Source of the DNA: JAGWAJ01 sp026707615
GTDB lineage: Bacteria; Acidobacteriota; Vicinamibacteria; Vicinamibacterales; UBA8438
DNA: 64,000 bases
NCBI GenBank assembly: GCA_965207595.1
Contig: CBDBMW010000013.1
Location: forward strand, 1,674,001-1,738,000
Reading direction: 5' to 3'
The notes beneath the pieces were generated by a model. That model worked only from the letters and a program-made list of their open reading frames with translations, was not told the DNA's origin and ran no database searches. Position numbers and translations under genes: made by a program. Below are positions 1 through 9,408 of the stretch, piece by piece; within the stretch, counting starts at the first letter, position 1, and every line of letters begins with the position of its first letter.

Positions 1-143
1 AGCGACGCCTGCTCGATCAGCTCCCGGACCCGTTCGTCCGCCGTCTGCGCGTGGACCTGTCCCGATCCTCCGATGCCTGGCCACCCCAACAGCAACGCGC
101 CCACCAGAAAACCGCTCACCTTCTCCAGTCTCACCGACATCAT
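1..143 (-). CDS. secreted protein, N-terminal fragment
   Basis: The first 47 residues of a minus-strand gene that runs off the left edge. A positively charged start (MMSVRLEK) is followed by a hydrophobic stretch and a likely signal-peptidase site at VHA-QT, then a charged helix (DERVRELIEQAS). It is therefore exported; nothing more can be said about function. A perfect GAGGAGG at 144-150 lies directly against the first ATG, which is too close. The second ATG (138-140) or the GTG at 132-134, 9 nt from the SD, is the more likely true start. Confidence 0.6.
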   Translation of the reverse strand, partial: MMSVRLEKVSGFLVGALLLGWPGIGGSGQVHAQTADERVRELIEQAS

Positions 144-358
144 CCTCCTCGCGGCCACGATGATCGGCTCACGCGCCGCGCTACGCCCGCTCGCTGCCGG
201 CGGACGAGGCCCGCGGCCCCACGCCCCGGCGATCGACGGCGCGGTGCGCCTCTCCGGTCATCTGGTTCTGATTGACCCGACGGGGTGCGGCATTATTCCC
301 GGTCGATCGTCCCAGCGGGACAGGCCGCCGCCGGATCGGGGGCTGCGTTCGGCGGCCG

Positions 359-796
359 TCAGCACCGCGTCCGCGACCGGCGCCGCCGCTCCCACAGCTC
401 GTGCAGGGCGTCGCGCTGCGGCGGCGTGAGCACCCGGTGCATCCGGTACAGCATCAGCGTGCGGGTCTTGCCCAGCGCGCTCCGGGTCGTTTCCACCCGG
501 TCAATCTGAAGCGTGACCTCCCACTCCGCCGCGTCCGGCGCGTGCATGATGGCGGTCAGCGCCTCTTCCTCGATCCGCAGGCGCTCGATGAGCTCGATCT
601 GGCGCGGCCGCATCGCCTGGAAGATCTCCTCCAGCTCCGCCGACTGCCGATCGGTGAGGTCCAGCTCGGCCCGTACCGTGTCCGACTGCCACCACTTGTG
701 GCGTTGCGACCTCTCGGCATCCGCCGCCGGCGGCGCCAGGAACGCCAGGGCGACGAGAACGGCCCACGGTCCGCCGCGCCATCGCGTCGTTCGCAT
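359..796 (-). CDS. Spy/CpxP-like periplasmic protein
   Basis: 145 residues. Residues 1-27 form a signal peptide ending PAADA. The mature part is a charged helical protein beginning HKWW and carrying two LTxxQ motifs (LTDRQ at 47-51, LTPPQ at 123-127), the signature of the Spy/CpxP/zinc-resistance fold of small periplasmic chaperones and metal sensors. I chose the ATG at 796 because GGAGA lies 8 nt upstream and the signal peptide begins there; the open frame extends further upstream but without coding character. Role by family: folding or metal stress in the periplasm. No two-component partner is adjacent, so the exact role is inference. Confidence 0.75.
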   Translation of the reverse strand: MRTTRWRGGPWAVLVALAFLAPPAADAERSQRHKWWQSDTVRAELDLTDRQSAELEEIFQAMRPRQIELIERLRIEEEALTAIMHAPDAAEWEVTLQIDRVETTRSALGKTRTLMLYRMHRVLTPPQRDALHELWERRRRSRTRC

Positions 797-897
797 CGTC
801 ACGTCTCCGCGGCTTCGGATTGTCCAGCCGATCACGTCCGCCTCGCCGCGCGGGAGCACCGCTCGGTAGTCGGATACGGCCGGCGGGCGGGTCGCGT

Positions 898-2094
898 TTA
901 CGCTTCGCCGGCCAGCTCGGCCAGTCGCGACACGACCTGCCCCACGATGCTGTCCGGAGTCGAGGCGCCGGCCGTCACCGCCACGGCGAGCGGGCCCGCC
1001 AACGGCAGCCAGCCTTCGGCCACGACCTCCCGTGGCGGGCCGGCGGCGCCGTTCGCGGACTGCAGATGACGGATCCGGTCGCGCGACGCCAGGCACGACG
1101 GCCCCGCGATGTGGTACGTGGGCGCCCGCTCCGCGCAGATCCGGGCCAGATTGCGTGTGTTGCTGCTGTTGTAGCCGCCGATGACGATGACGAGCTGGAA
1201 CTCCCGCTCGCCGAGGAGCATGCGCAGCGCGTCCTGCCGATCCTGGGTCGCGCTGCAGATCGTGTCGAACGCGCGGTAGTGCTTCTCGAGCGACGCGGAG
1301 CCGTGGCGGTCGCTCAGCGCCTGCCGGAACATCTCGCCGATGGCGAGGGATTCCGACATCAGCATGGTCGTCTGGTTCGCCAGCCCGACGCGCTGGAGGT
1401 CGCGGTCGGGATCGAACCCGGGCGAGCAGGCGTTGGCGAACCGCCCGGCGAATCGCGCCCGATCCCCGCCGCCGACGATGTACCGGCAGACCTCCGCCGC
1501 CTCGTCCCGGTCGAGCACGATGAGGTAGGCGCCTCCGCCGGCGGCCAGCACCTGTGAAGCCGTCGCCCGCGTCTCCTCGTGGTGCGCCTTGCCGTGGATG
1601 ACGGCCGTGAAGCCGTCCCGCGCGTACTGGCGCACGTTCTTCCAGACGTTCAGCACCGACCCGCAGGTCGTGTCGACGAGCGTGCAGCCGCGCTGCTGCA
1701 GTCGCTCGAGGTCGGAGACCGCGACGCCGAACGCGGGGAGAATCACCACGTCCTGCTCGGCGACGTCGTCGAGCCGCTCCCCGGGGTCGCTGAGGAAGCG
1801 CACGCCCGCGTCGCGGAGCCGGTCGTTGACGTGCGAGTTGTGGATGATCTCGCCGGTCAGGTAGACGGTGCGGTCGGGGAACCGTCGGCGCGTCTGGTAC
1901 GCGTAGTCCACGGCCCGGTCCACGCCGTAGCAGAAGCCGAACTCCTGGGGGAGGTGAACTGTCAATCGACCGACGGTGTGGCGGCCGTCCGTCTCCCGCA
2001 TGCGGGTGACGAGAGCACTGTCGTAATCGCGCGACAGATCGTCGGCGACGAGGTGCTTGAGGTCGAGGCCCCGGCGGTACAGCGTTCCGGGCAC
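898..2094 (-). CDS. ispH: 4-hydroxy-3-methylbut-2-enyl diphosphate reductase
   Basis: IspH (LytB) makes IPP and DMAPP from HMBPP in the last step of the MEP isoprenoid pathway, using a [4Fe-4S] cluster. The three cluster cysteines are visible: C55 in GFCYGVDRA, C144 in DTTCGSV and C280 in ICSATQDRQDA. The conserved HGKAHHEET segment is at 168-176. At 398 residues it is the long form, longer than the roughly 316-residue E. coli enzyme. It has an N-terminal extension (YRRGLDLK...SRDYDSALV) like the plant/cyanobacterial-type and Bacteroidetes proteins. The start is GTG (2092-2094), retained because that N-terminal segment is conserved in the long family as I recall it. Confidence 0.95.
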   Translation of the reverse strand: MPGTLYRRGLDLKHLVADDLSRDYDSALVTRMRETDGRHTVGRLTVHLPQEFGFCYGVDRAVDYAYQTRRRFPDRTVYLTGEIIHNSHVNDRLRDAGVRFLSDPGERLDDVAEQDVVILPAFGVAVSDLERLQQRGCTLVDTTCGSVLNVWKNVRQYARDGFTAVIHGKAHHEETRATASQVLAAGGGAYLIVLDRDEAAEVCRYIVGGGDRARFAGRFANACSPGFDPDRDLQRVGLANQTTMLMSESLAIGEMFRQALSDRHGSASLEKHYRAFDTICSATQDRQDALRMLLGEREFQLVIVIGGYNSSNTRNLARICAERAPTYHIAGPSCLASRDRIRHLQSANGAAGPPREVVAEGWLPLAGPLAVAVTAGASTPDSIVGQVVSRLAELAGEA

Positions 2095-2118
2095 TAGCCC
2101 GCCCTCACGGGCGCGTCG

Positions 2119-2174
2119 GGAGTCTGCGCGGGGGGGAAGTCCTGCATCGCACGTCCTGCGGCGCAGATTCCTAG
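2119..2174. repeat. dispersed palindromic repeat, inverted pair
   Basis: GGAGTCTGCGC at 2119-2129 faces its near-complement GCGCAGATTCC at 2161-2171 across a 31-nt loop. The right arm ends in CTAG (2171-2174), which supplies the TAG stop codon of the anti-sigma gene on the minus strand. The same arms recur at 11697-11752, 14316-14404, 37743-37757, 46911-46941, 53367-53398, 54215-54264 and 63541-63558. Confidence 0.7.
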
Positions 2175-2800
2175 CGGACGTCGACCGCCACTTCGGCCAG
2201 GCGCGGCGTCAGCTCGTCGAGGGGGGCGAGCACCGGTATGCTGGGGCTCGCGAGCACGCGCTCGAGCTCTTCCAGGAACAGCTCGTCACCGGCATGCGAT
2301 TCCGGGTCGGCGGCCCGTTCCGTTGCGTTGCCGGCGGTCACGATGCCGGCCGACGCGTCCGCCCCGCCGAGGCCGAGCCCCGCGTCGAATCGACCGACGG
2401 CCAGCCCGATGAACAAGCCTGCTGCCGCGGCCGCGCCCAGCCACCAGCGCGAGCGCGCAGCCACGGCCGGTCGCGGCCGCGCCGGGCCGGGGAACGGCAG
2501 CACGCGCGCACCGTCTCGTCCGGCGGCCCGACGGACGCGGCGCCGAACGCGCCGGCGTCCGGCGGCGAGGCGGGCAGGGGAGAGCGCCGCCTCGCAGTCC
2601 GCTTCCGCCTCCCTTCGCAGCCCGTCCAGGAACGCCCGCAACTCCGCGAGCCGCTCCCCGCAGTCGGGGCAGCCCTCGAGATGAGCCCGCTCGCCGGGGG
2701 CGCCGCCGCCCTCGAGCAGCGCGAGCAGGCGCCGGTCGTGCAGGTGGCCGCCGCGGGCCGCCCGCAGCCGATCGCGAACGCCGGAGAGGAGCTCGGTCAT
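2171..2800 (-). CDS. zinc-finger anti-sigma factor
   Basis: 209 residues. The N-terminal half carries a zf-HC2 type HxxxCxxC motif (H40, C44, C47). After an Arg-rich linker comes one membrane span (about 119-137, WWLGAAAAAGLFIGLAVG), then a periplasmic tail of about 70 residues. This is the layout of a membrane anti-sigma factor holding an ECF sigma factor at the inner membrane. It overlaps the upstream sigma gene by ATGA (2797-2800), so the two are translationally coupled and almost certainly partners. The stop codon TAG lies inside the dispersed repeat. Confidence 0.85.
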   Translation of the reverse strand: MTELLSGVRDRLRAARGGHLHDRRLLALLEGGGAPGERAHLEGCPDCGERLAELRAFLDGLRREAEADCEAALSPARLAAGRRRVRRRVRRAAGRDGARVLPFPGPARPRPAVAARSRWWLGAAAAAGLFIGLAVGRFDAGLGLGGADASAGIVTAGNATERAADPESHAGDELFLEELERVLASPSIPVLAPLDELTPRLAEVAVDVR

Positions 2801-3474
2801 CGCGTTCCCGTTTCCACGGCCGGATCGCTCCGGGCGGCCCGACCCTCGACGAGCCAGCGTTGGCCGCCCAGCGCCTTGCGGAGCGACCGCACCGCCTGGA
2901 ACAGGTGCACTCGCACCGTGGCCTCGCTGACGCCCATCGTACGCGCCACGTCGCGCGTCGCGTAGCCGGCGAGCTGACTCAGGATGACGGCGGTCCGCTG
3001 CCGGGTCGGGAGCCGGCGCACGGCCGCGGCCAGGCAGCCCCGCCGTTCGCGCTGCAGCAGCAACGCCTCCGGCGACGGTTCGGCCGCGGTCTGGCGCTCG
3101 GCGCGCTCCCGTTCGTCGTCACCGGCCGGCGTCACCCAACGCCGCCGCCGCGTCCGGGTCTTCAATCGGTCGAGGCAGCCGTTGACGAGAATGCGGGTGA
3201 ACCAGAACTCGAAGCAGAGGTCTTCGCGGAACGACGGCAGGTGAACGAACGCCTTCAGGAATGCGTCCTGCACCGCTTCGTCGACGTCCGCCGGATCGTG
3301 CAGATAGTAGTACGCGATACGCGCTGCGCGAGGCTGATACCGATTGACGAGCAGGTCGAATTGTGCGCAGGCGCTTTCCGAGTCGCCTTCGGCCAGCAAC
3401 GCCTTGATGTCTCCGGCGAGCCGGGTGTCCGCGGCGCGGCCCGGCGCACGGGGCCGATTCGGAGCTCCCAGCAT
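2797..3474 (-). CDS. ECF-type RNA polymerase sigma factor
   Basis: 225 residues. Region 2 (about 39-108) shows the core-binding and -10 recognition helices (DPADVDEAVQDAFLKAF, FEFWFTRILVNGCLDRLK). Region 4 (about 150-200) is a helix-turn-helix (RQRTAVILSQLAGYATRDVA, SEATVRVHLFQAVRSLRKAL). Region 3 is missing, as expected for an extracytoplasmic-function sigma factor. Coupled by ATGA to the downstream anti-sigma gene. A TATGAT box lies 9 nt before the ATG, so the message may have almost no leader. The stimulus cannot be told from sequence. Confidence 0.9.
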   Translation of the reverse strand: MLGAPNRPRAPGRAADTRLAGDIKALLAEGDSESACAQFDLLVNRYQPRAARIAYYYLHDPADVDEAVQDAFLKAFVHLPSFREDLCFEFWFTRILVNGCLDRLKTRTRRRRWVTPAGDDERERAERQTAAEPSPEALLLQRERRGCLAAAVRRLPTRQRTAVILSQLAGYATRDVARTMGVSEATVRVHLFQAVRSLRKALGGQRWLVEGRAARSDPAVETGTR

Positions 3475-3483
3475 GCCGCACCC

Positions 3484-3489
3484 ATCATA
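3484..3489 (-). promoter_or_regulatory. -10-like box of the sigma factor gene
   Basis: TATGAT on the minus strand (5 of 6 to TATAAT), separated by 9 nt from the ATG of the sigma gene. No convincing -35 is seen 17 nt upstream. If used, transcription would start about 3 nt before the ATG. Confidence 0.35.
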
Positions 3490-3558
3490 CCGCGAGCCGC
3501 GCCCCTCGCGCCGTCCGCGCGGTCCGCTGCGCCGCGGTCCGGTGATGCCGCGCGGGGT

Positions 3559-4563
3559 TCAGCCGAGCGCGTTCAGCGAGACCACCGAGGTTCCCGGATA
3601 GTAGTGCGCCAGGATGTCCTTCGGATCGTGCCCGGCCCGCGCCTGGGCGAGCGCACCGATCTGGCAGACGCCGACGCCGTGGCCGAAACCGGTGCCGGAG
3701 AGCACGTAGTCGTCGCCGACGTGCTCGATCTCGAGCCGCGTGCTGCGAACTGCGCGCGCGCCCAGCGCGCGCGCGAGGACCGTACGGAACCTCTCGCCCC
3801 GGACCGAGGTGGACCGTTCGCCGTCGAGCCGGATGCGGATCGCGCGGCCGGCGGCGTCGCGCTCCGCGACCTCGATGGCGTGCAGGGCGTTTCCCACGTG
3901 CGTGTTCCGGTTGCGGTTCAGAACCTCCCGCGCCTCCGAGGCCGCGAGGGTGACGCTCCACGGCCGCGGCCCGGGCAACTGGCAATACGGGTCGTCGACG
4001 CCGCGCAGGTACGCCGGAGTGTGGCCGCCCCATACCGATTCGGCAGCGCTGGTCGCGCCCCCGCAGTCGGCGTGGAAGAGGGCGTTGACGACCTGCCCTT
4101 CGTGGACGACCACGAGCCCCCGGGTGCGCTCGAGCGCTTCCTCGATCAGGTCCTCCACGCCCGCGTGGTCGGAGGGAGAGGCGTGGAAGACCTGGCAGTG
4201 CGTCGTGGCGCACAGGTCGAAGCCGTCCGCCCCGTGGCGATGCCGGTTGGCGATCGCATAGGTGCGCGCGAGTATCGCCTGCACCTCGGCCATGCGCATC
4301 GCGGCGTCCCGGGGCAACCCGCCGAGCGAGACCTCGGGGTGGATCGCGCCCCGGACGTAGTCCTCGAGCGCGATGCCCACGACGGGACTTCCCGAACCGC
4401 CGAGGCGCACGAGAAGCTCGGCGTCGGGCGGGTGCGCGACGCGGGGGGCGGAGGCGACACTCCGCGCGCGCGCGGTCGCGCCGCCGGGGGTCGGCACGAC
4501 GGCGTACGCGGCGAGCGCGCAGAGAACGACACGGCGGGACGGTTCGAAACGGTGAGACGACAT
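3559..4563 (-). CDS. SpoIID/LytB domain protein
   Basis: 334 residues with an N-terminal signal sequence (RRVVLCALAAYAVVPTPGGA). The SpoIID-type fold follows: YVRGAIHPEVSLGG and AEVQAILARTYAIANRHR carry the expected catalytic Glu region. Near the C-terminus GTGFGHGVGVCQIGALAQA is the family's hallmark motif. SpoIID proteins cleave peptidoglycan glycan strands (lytic transglycosylase) at denuded strands. In non-sporulating diderms the family is thought to act in cell-wall remodelling, so sporulation is not implied. A TAGAGT box sits 6 nt upstream of the ATG (4570-4575). Single-gene unit, divergent from pckA. Confidence 0.88.
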   Translation of the reverse strand: MSSHRFEPSRRVVLCALAAYAVVPTPGGATARARSVASAPRVAHPPDAELLVRLGGSGSPVVGIALEDYVRGAIHPEVSLGGLPRDAAMRMAEVQAILARTYAIANRHRHGADGFDLCATTHCQVFHASPSDHAGVEDLIEEALERTRGLVVVHEGQVVNALFHADCGGATSAAESVWGGHTPAYLRGVDDPYCQLPGPRPWSVTLAASEAREVLNRNRNTHVGNALHAIEVAERDAAGRAIRIRLDGERSTSVRGERFRTVLARALGARAVRSTRLEIEHVGDDYVLSGTGFGHGVGVCQIGALAQARAGHDPKDILAHYYPGTSVVSLNALG

Positions 4564-4622
4564 CGATGGACTCTATCGGTGAGTAGCCCCCGTGGCGACA
4601 GGGGCGCGGGTGCCGCGGCGGT

Positions 4623-4652
4623 TTGACGGGCGCCGGCCGCCGGGGATAGGGT
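4623..4652 (+). promoter_or_regulatory. candidate pckA promoter
   Basis: TTGACG at 4623-4628, an 18-nt spacer and TAGGGT at 4647-4652, only 8 nt before the pckA ATG at 4661. The -35 is good and the -10 fits only TAnnnT. The predicted leader is 0-2 nt. The overlapping GGGATAGGG could instead serve as a ribosome site. Confidence 0.35.
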
Positions 4653-4660
4653 TACGCCAC

Positions 4661-6259
4661 ATGGCTGTCGACGCGCCGCAAGATACCGGTCTGTCCGCGC
4701 ACGGCATAGAGACCACCGGCACGACGTACTGGAATCTCGGGACGGCCTCCCTGTACGAGGAGGCCATCCGGCGCGGCGAGGGAGTCGTAGCGGAGTCGGG
4801 CCCCCTCGTGTGCCGCACCGTGCCCCACACCGGGCGGTCGCCCAACGACAAGTTCGTCATCCGCGAGCCTTCGAGCGAACGTCATGTGTGGTGGGGAGCC
4901 GTCAATCGCGCGTTGGACGCCGATCGCTTCGACGAGCTGCACGCCGAAATGGTTCAGTCGCTCGCCGACAAGGACCTCTTCGTGCAGGATTGCCACGCGG
5001 GGGCCGATCCGGCGCACCGGCTGCCGGTGCGGATCATAACCGAGAGGGCGTGGCACAGCCTGTTCGCCCGGACGATGTTCCTCGAGCAACCCGCCGGGAC
5101 CCGGGCCGCCGGGCACCGTCCCGAGTTCACGGTCATCGACTCGCCCTCGATGAAGGCGGATCCGGAGCGCCACGGGACCAACTCGGAGACGTTCATCCTC
5201 CTGAACTTTGCCCGCAAGCTGGTAATCATCGGCGGCACCGCGTACGCGGGCGAGATCAAGAAGTCGATCTTCACCGTGATGAACTACCTGCTGCCGCTCG
5301 CCAACGTGATGCCGATGCACTGCTCGGCCAACGTCGGGGCGGACGGCGACACGGCGCTCTTCTTCGGCCTGTCCGGCACCGGCAAGACCACGCTCTCCTC
5401 CGATCCGGAGCGCCGCCTCATCGGGGACGACGAGCACGGCTGGAGCGACGCGGGGATCTTCAACTTCGAGGGCGGGTGCTACGCCAAGATGATCCGCCTG
5501 TCCGCGGAGGCCGAGCCGCAGATCTACGCGACCAGCAAGCGATTCGGCACCGTGCTCGAGAACGTCGTCATCGATCCGATCAGCCGCCGCATGGACCTCG
5601 ACGACGATACGCTGACCGAGAACACCCGCGGCGCCTACCCGCTCTCGTTCATCGACGGCTCGCTGCCGTCCGGCCGCGCCGGGCATCCGGAGAACATCGT
5701 CATGCTGACCGCCGACGCTTTCGGGGTCATGCCGCCCATCGCGCGGCTGACGGCGCCGGCGGCGACGTATCACTTTCTCTCCGGATACACCGCGAAGGTG
5801 GCCGGCACCGAACGCGGGGTGACCGAGCCCAAGGCGACGTTCAGCGCCTGCTTCGGCGCGCCCTTCATGGTGCACCATCCGACGGTCTACGCCCGCCTGC
5901 TCGGCGCGCGCATCGCGGCGCACGGCTCCAGGGTCTGGCTCGTCAACACCGGATGGTCCGGCGGCCCGTACGGCGTCGGCTCGCGCATGGCAATCGGCAC
6001 GACGCGGGCCCTGCTCTCCGCCGCCCTGTCCGGAAAGCTCGACGACGTTTCCACGGAGCGCGACCCCGTCTTCAACGTCGACGTGCCGCTGTCCTGCCCG
6101 GGGGTGCCGGCCGAGGCGCTCCGCCCCCGTTCCACGTGGGCGGACCCGTCCGGCTACGACATCCAGGCGCGGAAGCTCGCCGGGATGTTCGCGGACAACT
6201 TCCGGGCCTTCGAGGCGGACGCCGACGTCGAGACCCGGCAGGCCGGCCCGCGCGCGTAG
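4661..6259 (+). CDS. pckA: phosphoenolpyruvate carboxykinase (ATP)
   Basis: 532 residues, the usual length for the ATP-dependent enzyme, which converts oxaloacetate plus ATP to PEP, CO2 and ADP and so opens gluconeogenesis. Visible signatures: the Arg/Lys PEP-binding segment (HTGRSPNDKF), YAGEIKKS with the metal-binding Lys region, the P-loop FGLSGTGKTTLSS around 236-244, and RLIGDDEHGW, the kinase-2 loop with metal-binding Asp residues, after it. I placed the start at the ATG of MAVDAPQD. An upstream in-frame start at 4592 would add 23 Arg-rich residues not typical of the family. Confidence 0.95.
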   Translation: MAVDAPQDTGLSAHGIETTGTTYWNLGTASLYEEAIRRGEGVVAESGPLVCRTVPHTGRSPNDKFVIREPSSERHVWWGAVNRALDADRFDELHAEMVQSLADKDLFVQDCHAGADPAHRLPVRIITERAWHSLFARTMFLEQPAGTRAAGHRPEFTVIDSPSMKADPERHGTNSETFILLNFARKLVIIGGTAYAGEIKKSIFTVMNYLLPLANVMPMHCSANVGADGDTALFFGLSGTGKTTLSSDPERRLIGDDEHGWSDAGIFNFEGGCYAKMIRLSAEAEPQIYATSKRFGTVLENVVIDPISRRMDLDDDTLTENTRGAYPLSFIDGSLPSGRAGHPENIVMLTADAFGVMPPIARLTAPAATYHFLSGYTAKVAGTERGVTEPKATFSACFGAPFMVHHPTVYARLLGARIAAHGSRVWLVNTGWSGGPYGVGSRMAIGTTRALLSAALSGKLDDVSTERDPVFNVDVPLSCPGVPAEALRPRSTWADPSGYDIQARKLAGMFADNFRAFEADADVETRQAGPRA

Positions 6260-6273
6260 CGCCCCCGGCGCGC

Positions 6274-7719
<1,446 letters not shown>

Positions 7720-7737
7720 CGAGCGCCGCCGGACCCG

Positions 7738-7767
7738 TTGACAGCTGCCGGACCGACCTGCGACACT
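7738..7767 (+). promoter_or_regulatory. candidate promoter before small ORF and glycerate kinase
   Basis: A perfect -35 TTGACA (7738-7743) is followed by an 18-nt spacer and GACACT (7762-7767), 18 nt after the gatB stop. The predicted start of transcription near 7774 leaves about 10 nt before the ATG at 7784. Confidence 0.45.
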
Positions 7768-7783
7768 GTACGTCACCGGGTTG

Positions 7784-8095
7784 ATGCCCCCTACGAGACA
7801 CAACTCGGCGCGCGCCGACGGTACCGTGCGGCGCGTGCCCGCCCACGTATCCGCTGCCCGTACCGCCTTCTTTCGGGAGGAGCTCGCCAGGCACCGGCAG
7901 TGCCTGGAGTTGCAGCGCGAGTACTACTCCGACCGGGCGATCGCCGACGTGCAGCGCGCGATCGGCCGGCTGATGTCGCACCTGGACCGGTTCTGTGCGC
8001 ACGAGCACGGGGACCGGCTCGTCTGTCGGTTGCTGCGGACGATCGACGGCGTCACGCGCCTGTCGGTCCGGTCCGGGCAGCGGAAGACCCATTAG
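7784..8095 (+). CDS. small hypothetical protein
   Basis: 103 residues from the ATG at 7784 (a TTG immediately before it would add one). I do not recognise a family. The protein is helical and rich in Arg, Leu and His, with segments ARTAFFREELARHRQCLEL and AIADVQRAIGRLMSHLDRFC and four Cys, with no signal peptide or membrane span. Its TAG stop (8093-8095) overlaps the point where glycerate kinase homology begins, so it may mainly couple translation of that gene. It has its own promoter-like TTGACA. Confidence 0.5.
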   Translation: MPPTRHNSARADGTVRRVPAHVSAARTAFFREELARHRQCLELQREYYSDRAIADVQRAIGRLMSHLDRFCAHEHGDRLVCRLLRTIDGVTRLSVRSGQRKTH

Positions 8096-9404
8096 CACCC
8101 TCACGCTTCGTGGGCTTCGGGAGCACGCGCTCGCCATCGTCGGCGCCGGGATAGCCGGCGCCGACGCGCGGGGGCTCGTCGAGCGCGCCCTCGGCGAGCC
8201 CGCGGTCTCCGCGGCTCTCGCCGGCAGCAGGCCGGTCCTGGTCGCGGCCGGCAAGGCTGCCGGCGCGATGGCGGAGGCGTTCGTCGAGGCGCTGCCGGCG
8301 GCCGGGAAGCGCGGCATCATCGCCGCGCCCCAGCCGGTGGCGCCGGTCGGGACGCTGGCACGCTATCTCGTCGGCCACCCGCGTCCGAACGGGGAGAGCG
8401 CACGGGCGGGGAGGCACGCCCTGGAGCTCGCGAGCGGGCTTCGTCCCGGCGAGGTGCTGGTGGTCCTCCTGTCGGGTGGGGCATCGGCGGGGCTCGCGGC
8501 GCCCATGGACGGTCTCACGCTGGAGGACAAGGCGGAGGCGGCCGACGCCCTGATGGCGGGCGGGGTGGCCATCGACGGGCTGAACTGCCTGCGCAAGCAT
8601 CTTTCGTCCATCAAGGGGGGGCGGCTGGCGCTGGCCGCCGGCGGGCGCTGCCTGACGCTGGCGATATCGGACGTCGTCGCTCCGCGGCCGGACGACCCCG
8701 CGGTGATCGGCTCCGGTCCGACGACGCCCGACCCGACCACCTACGCCGACGCGATCCGCTTCTGCCGATCCCCCGCCGTGCGAGCGGAGATGCCGGCGTC
8801 CGTGATGACCCTCCTCGAGCGCGGCGCGCGAGGTGAGTTGCCGGAGACACCCGCACCGGGCGACGCAAGGCTCGCCGGAGCCACGTTCCGGCTCGTGGGA
8901 AGCCGAGAGGATGCGGTGGCCGGCGCGCGCCGCGAAGCCGAGCGCCGGGGCTTCGCGGTGGCCGCGCTCCGAGAGCCGGTGATCGGCGAGGCGCGGCTCG
9001 TCGCCCCGCACCTCGTGGCGGCGGTGGCGCTCCTCGCGGAGGGCATGCGGCGGCCGGCGTGCGTCCTGTCGGCCGGCGAGACGACCGTGCGGGTGGTCGG
9101 GCCGGGCCGTGGCGGCCGCAATCAGGAGCTCGCCCTCGCCGGGGCCGGCGAGCTGGCCCGGCGGTTCGAAACGGCCGTCCTGGCGAGCGTCGGAACCGAC
9201 GGCATCGACGGCCCGACGGACGCGGCCGGCGCGGTCGCCGACACGGGCACTCTCGGGCGGGCCGCGGCAAGCGGCCTGGGACCGCCCGCGCGCTACCTGG
9301 ACACGAACGACTCGCTCGCGTTCTTCGATCCGCTCGGCGATCTCGTCCGGACCGGTCCGACGGGCACGAACGTCGGCGACCTGCAGGTGGCGCTCATCGC
9401 CTGA
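8091..9404 (+). CDS. glycerate 2-kinase (GckA/TtuD-type)
   Basis: About 437 residues. The family phosphorylates D-glycerate at C2, feeding glycolysis or serine and sugar-acid catabolism. Seen: REHALAIVGAGIAGADARGL at the N-terminus, VLVAAGKAAGAMAEAF, LLSGGASAGLAAP (phosphate loop), LRKHLSSIKGGRLA with catalytic Lys, ISDVVAPRPDDPAVIGSGPT, and GRGGRNQELALA. Start problem: no ATG/GTG/TTG lies near the N-terminal homology. The nearest in-frame conventional start is GTG 7995, which would overlap the upstream ORF by 101 nt and add 32 atypical residues. An ATT at 8091 overlaps the upstream TAG (ATTAG) and fits the homology, so I use it provisionally. Confidence 0.85.
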   Translation: MSTLTLRGLREHALAIVGAGIAGADARGLVERALGEPAVSAALAGSRPVLVAAGKAAGAMAEAFVEALPAAGKRGIIAAPQPVAPVGTLARYLVGHPRPNGESARAGRHALELASGLRPGEVLVVLLSGGASAGLAAPMDGLTLEDKAEAADALMAGGVAIDGLNCLRKHLSSIKGGRLALAAGGRCLTLAISDVVAPRPDDPAVIGSGPTTPDPTTYADAIRFCRSPAVRAEMPASVMTLLERGARGELPETPAPGDARLAGATFRLVGSREDAVAGARREAERRGFAVAALREPVIGEARLVAPHLVAAVALLAEGMRRPACVLSAGETTVRVVGPGRGGRNQELALAGAGELARRFETAVLASVGTDGIDGPTDAAGAVADTGTLGRAAASGLGPPARYLDTNDSLAFFDPLGDLVRTGPTGTNVGDLQVALIA

Positions 9405-9408
9405 ACGC

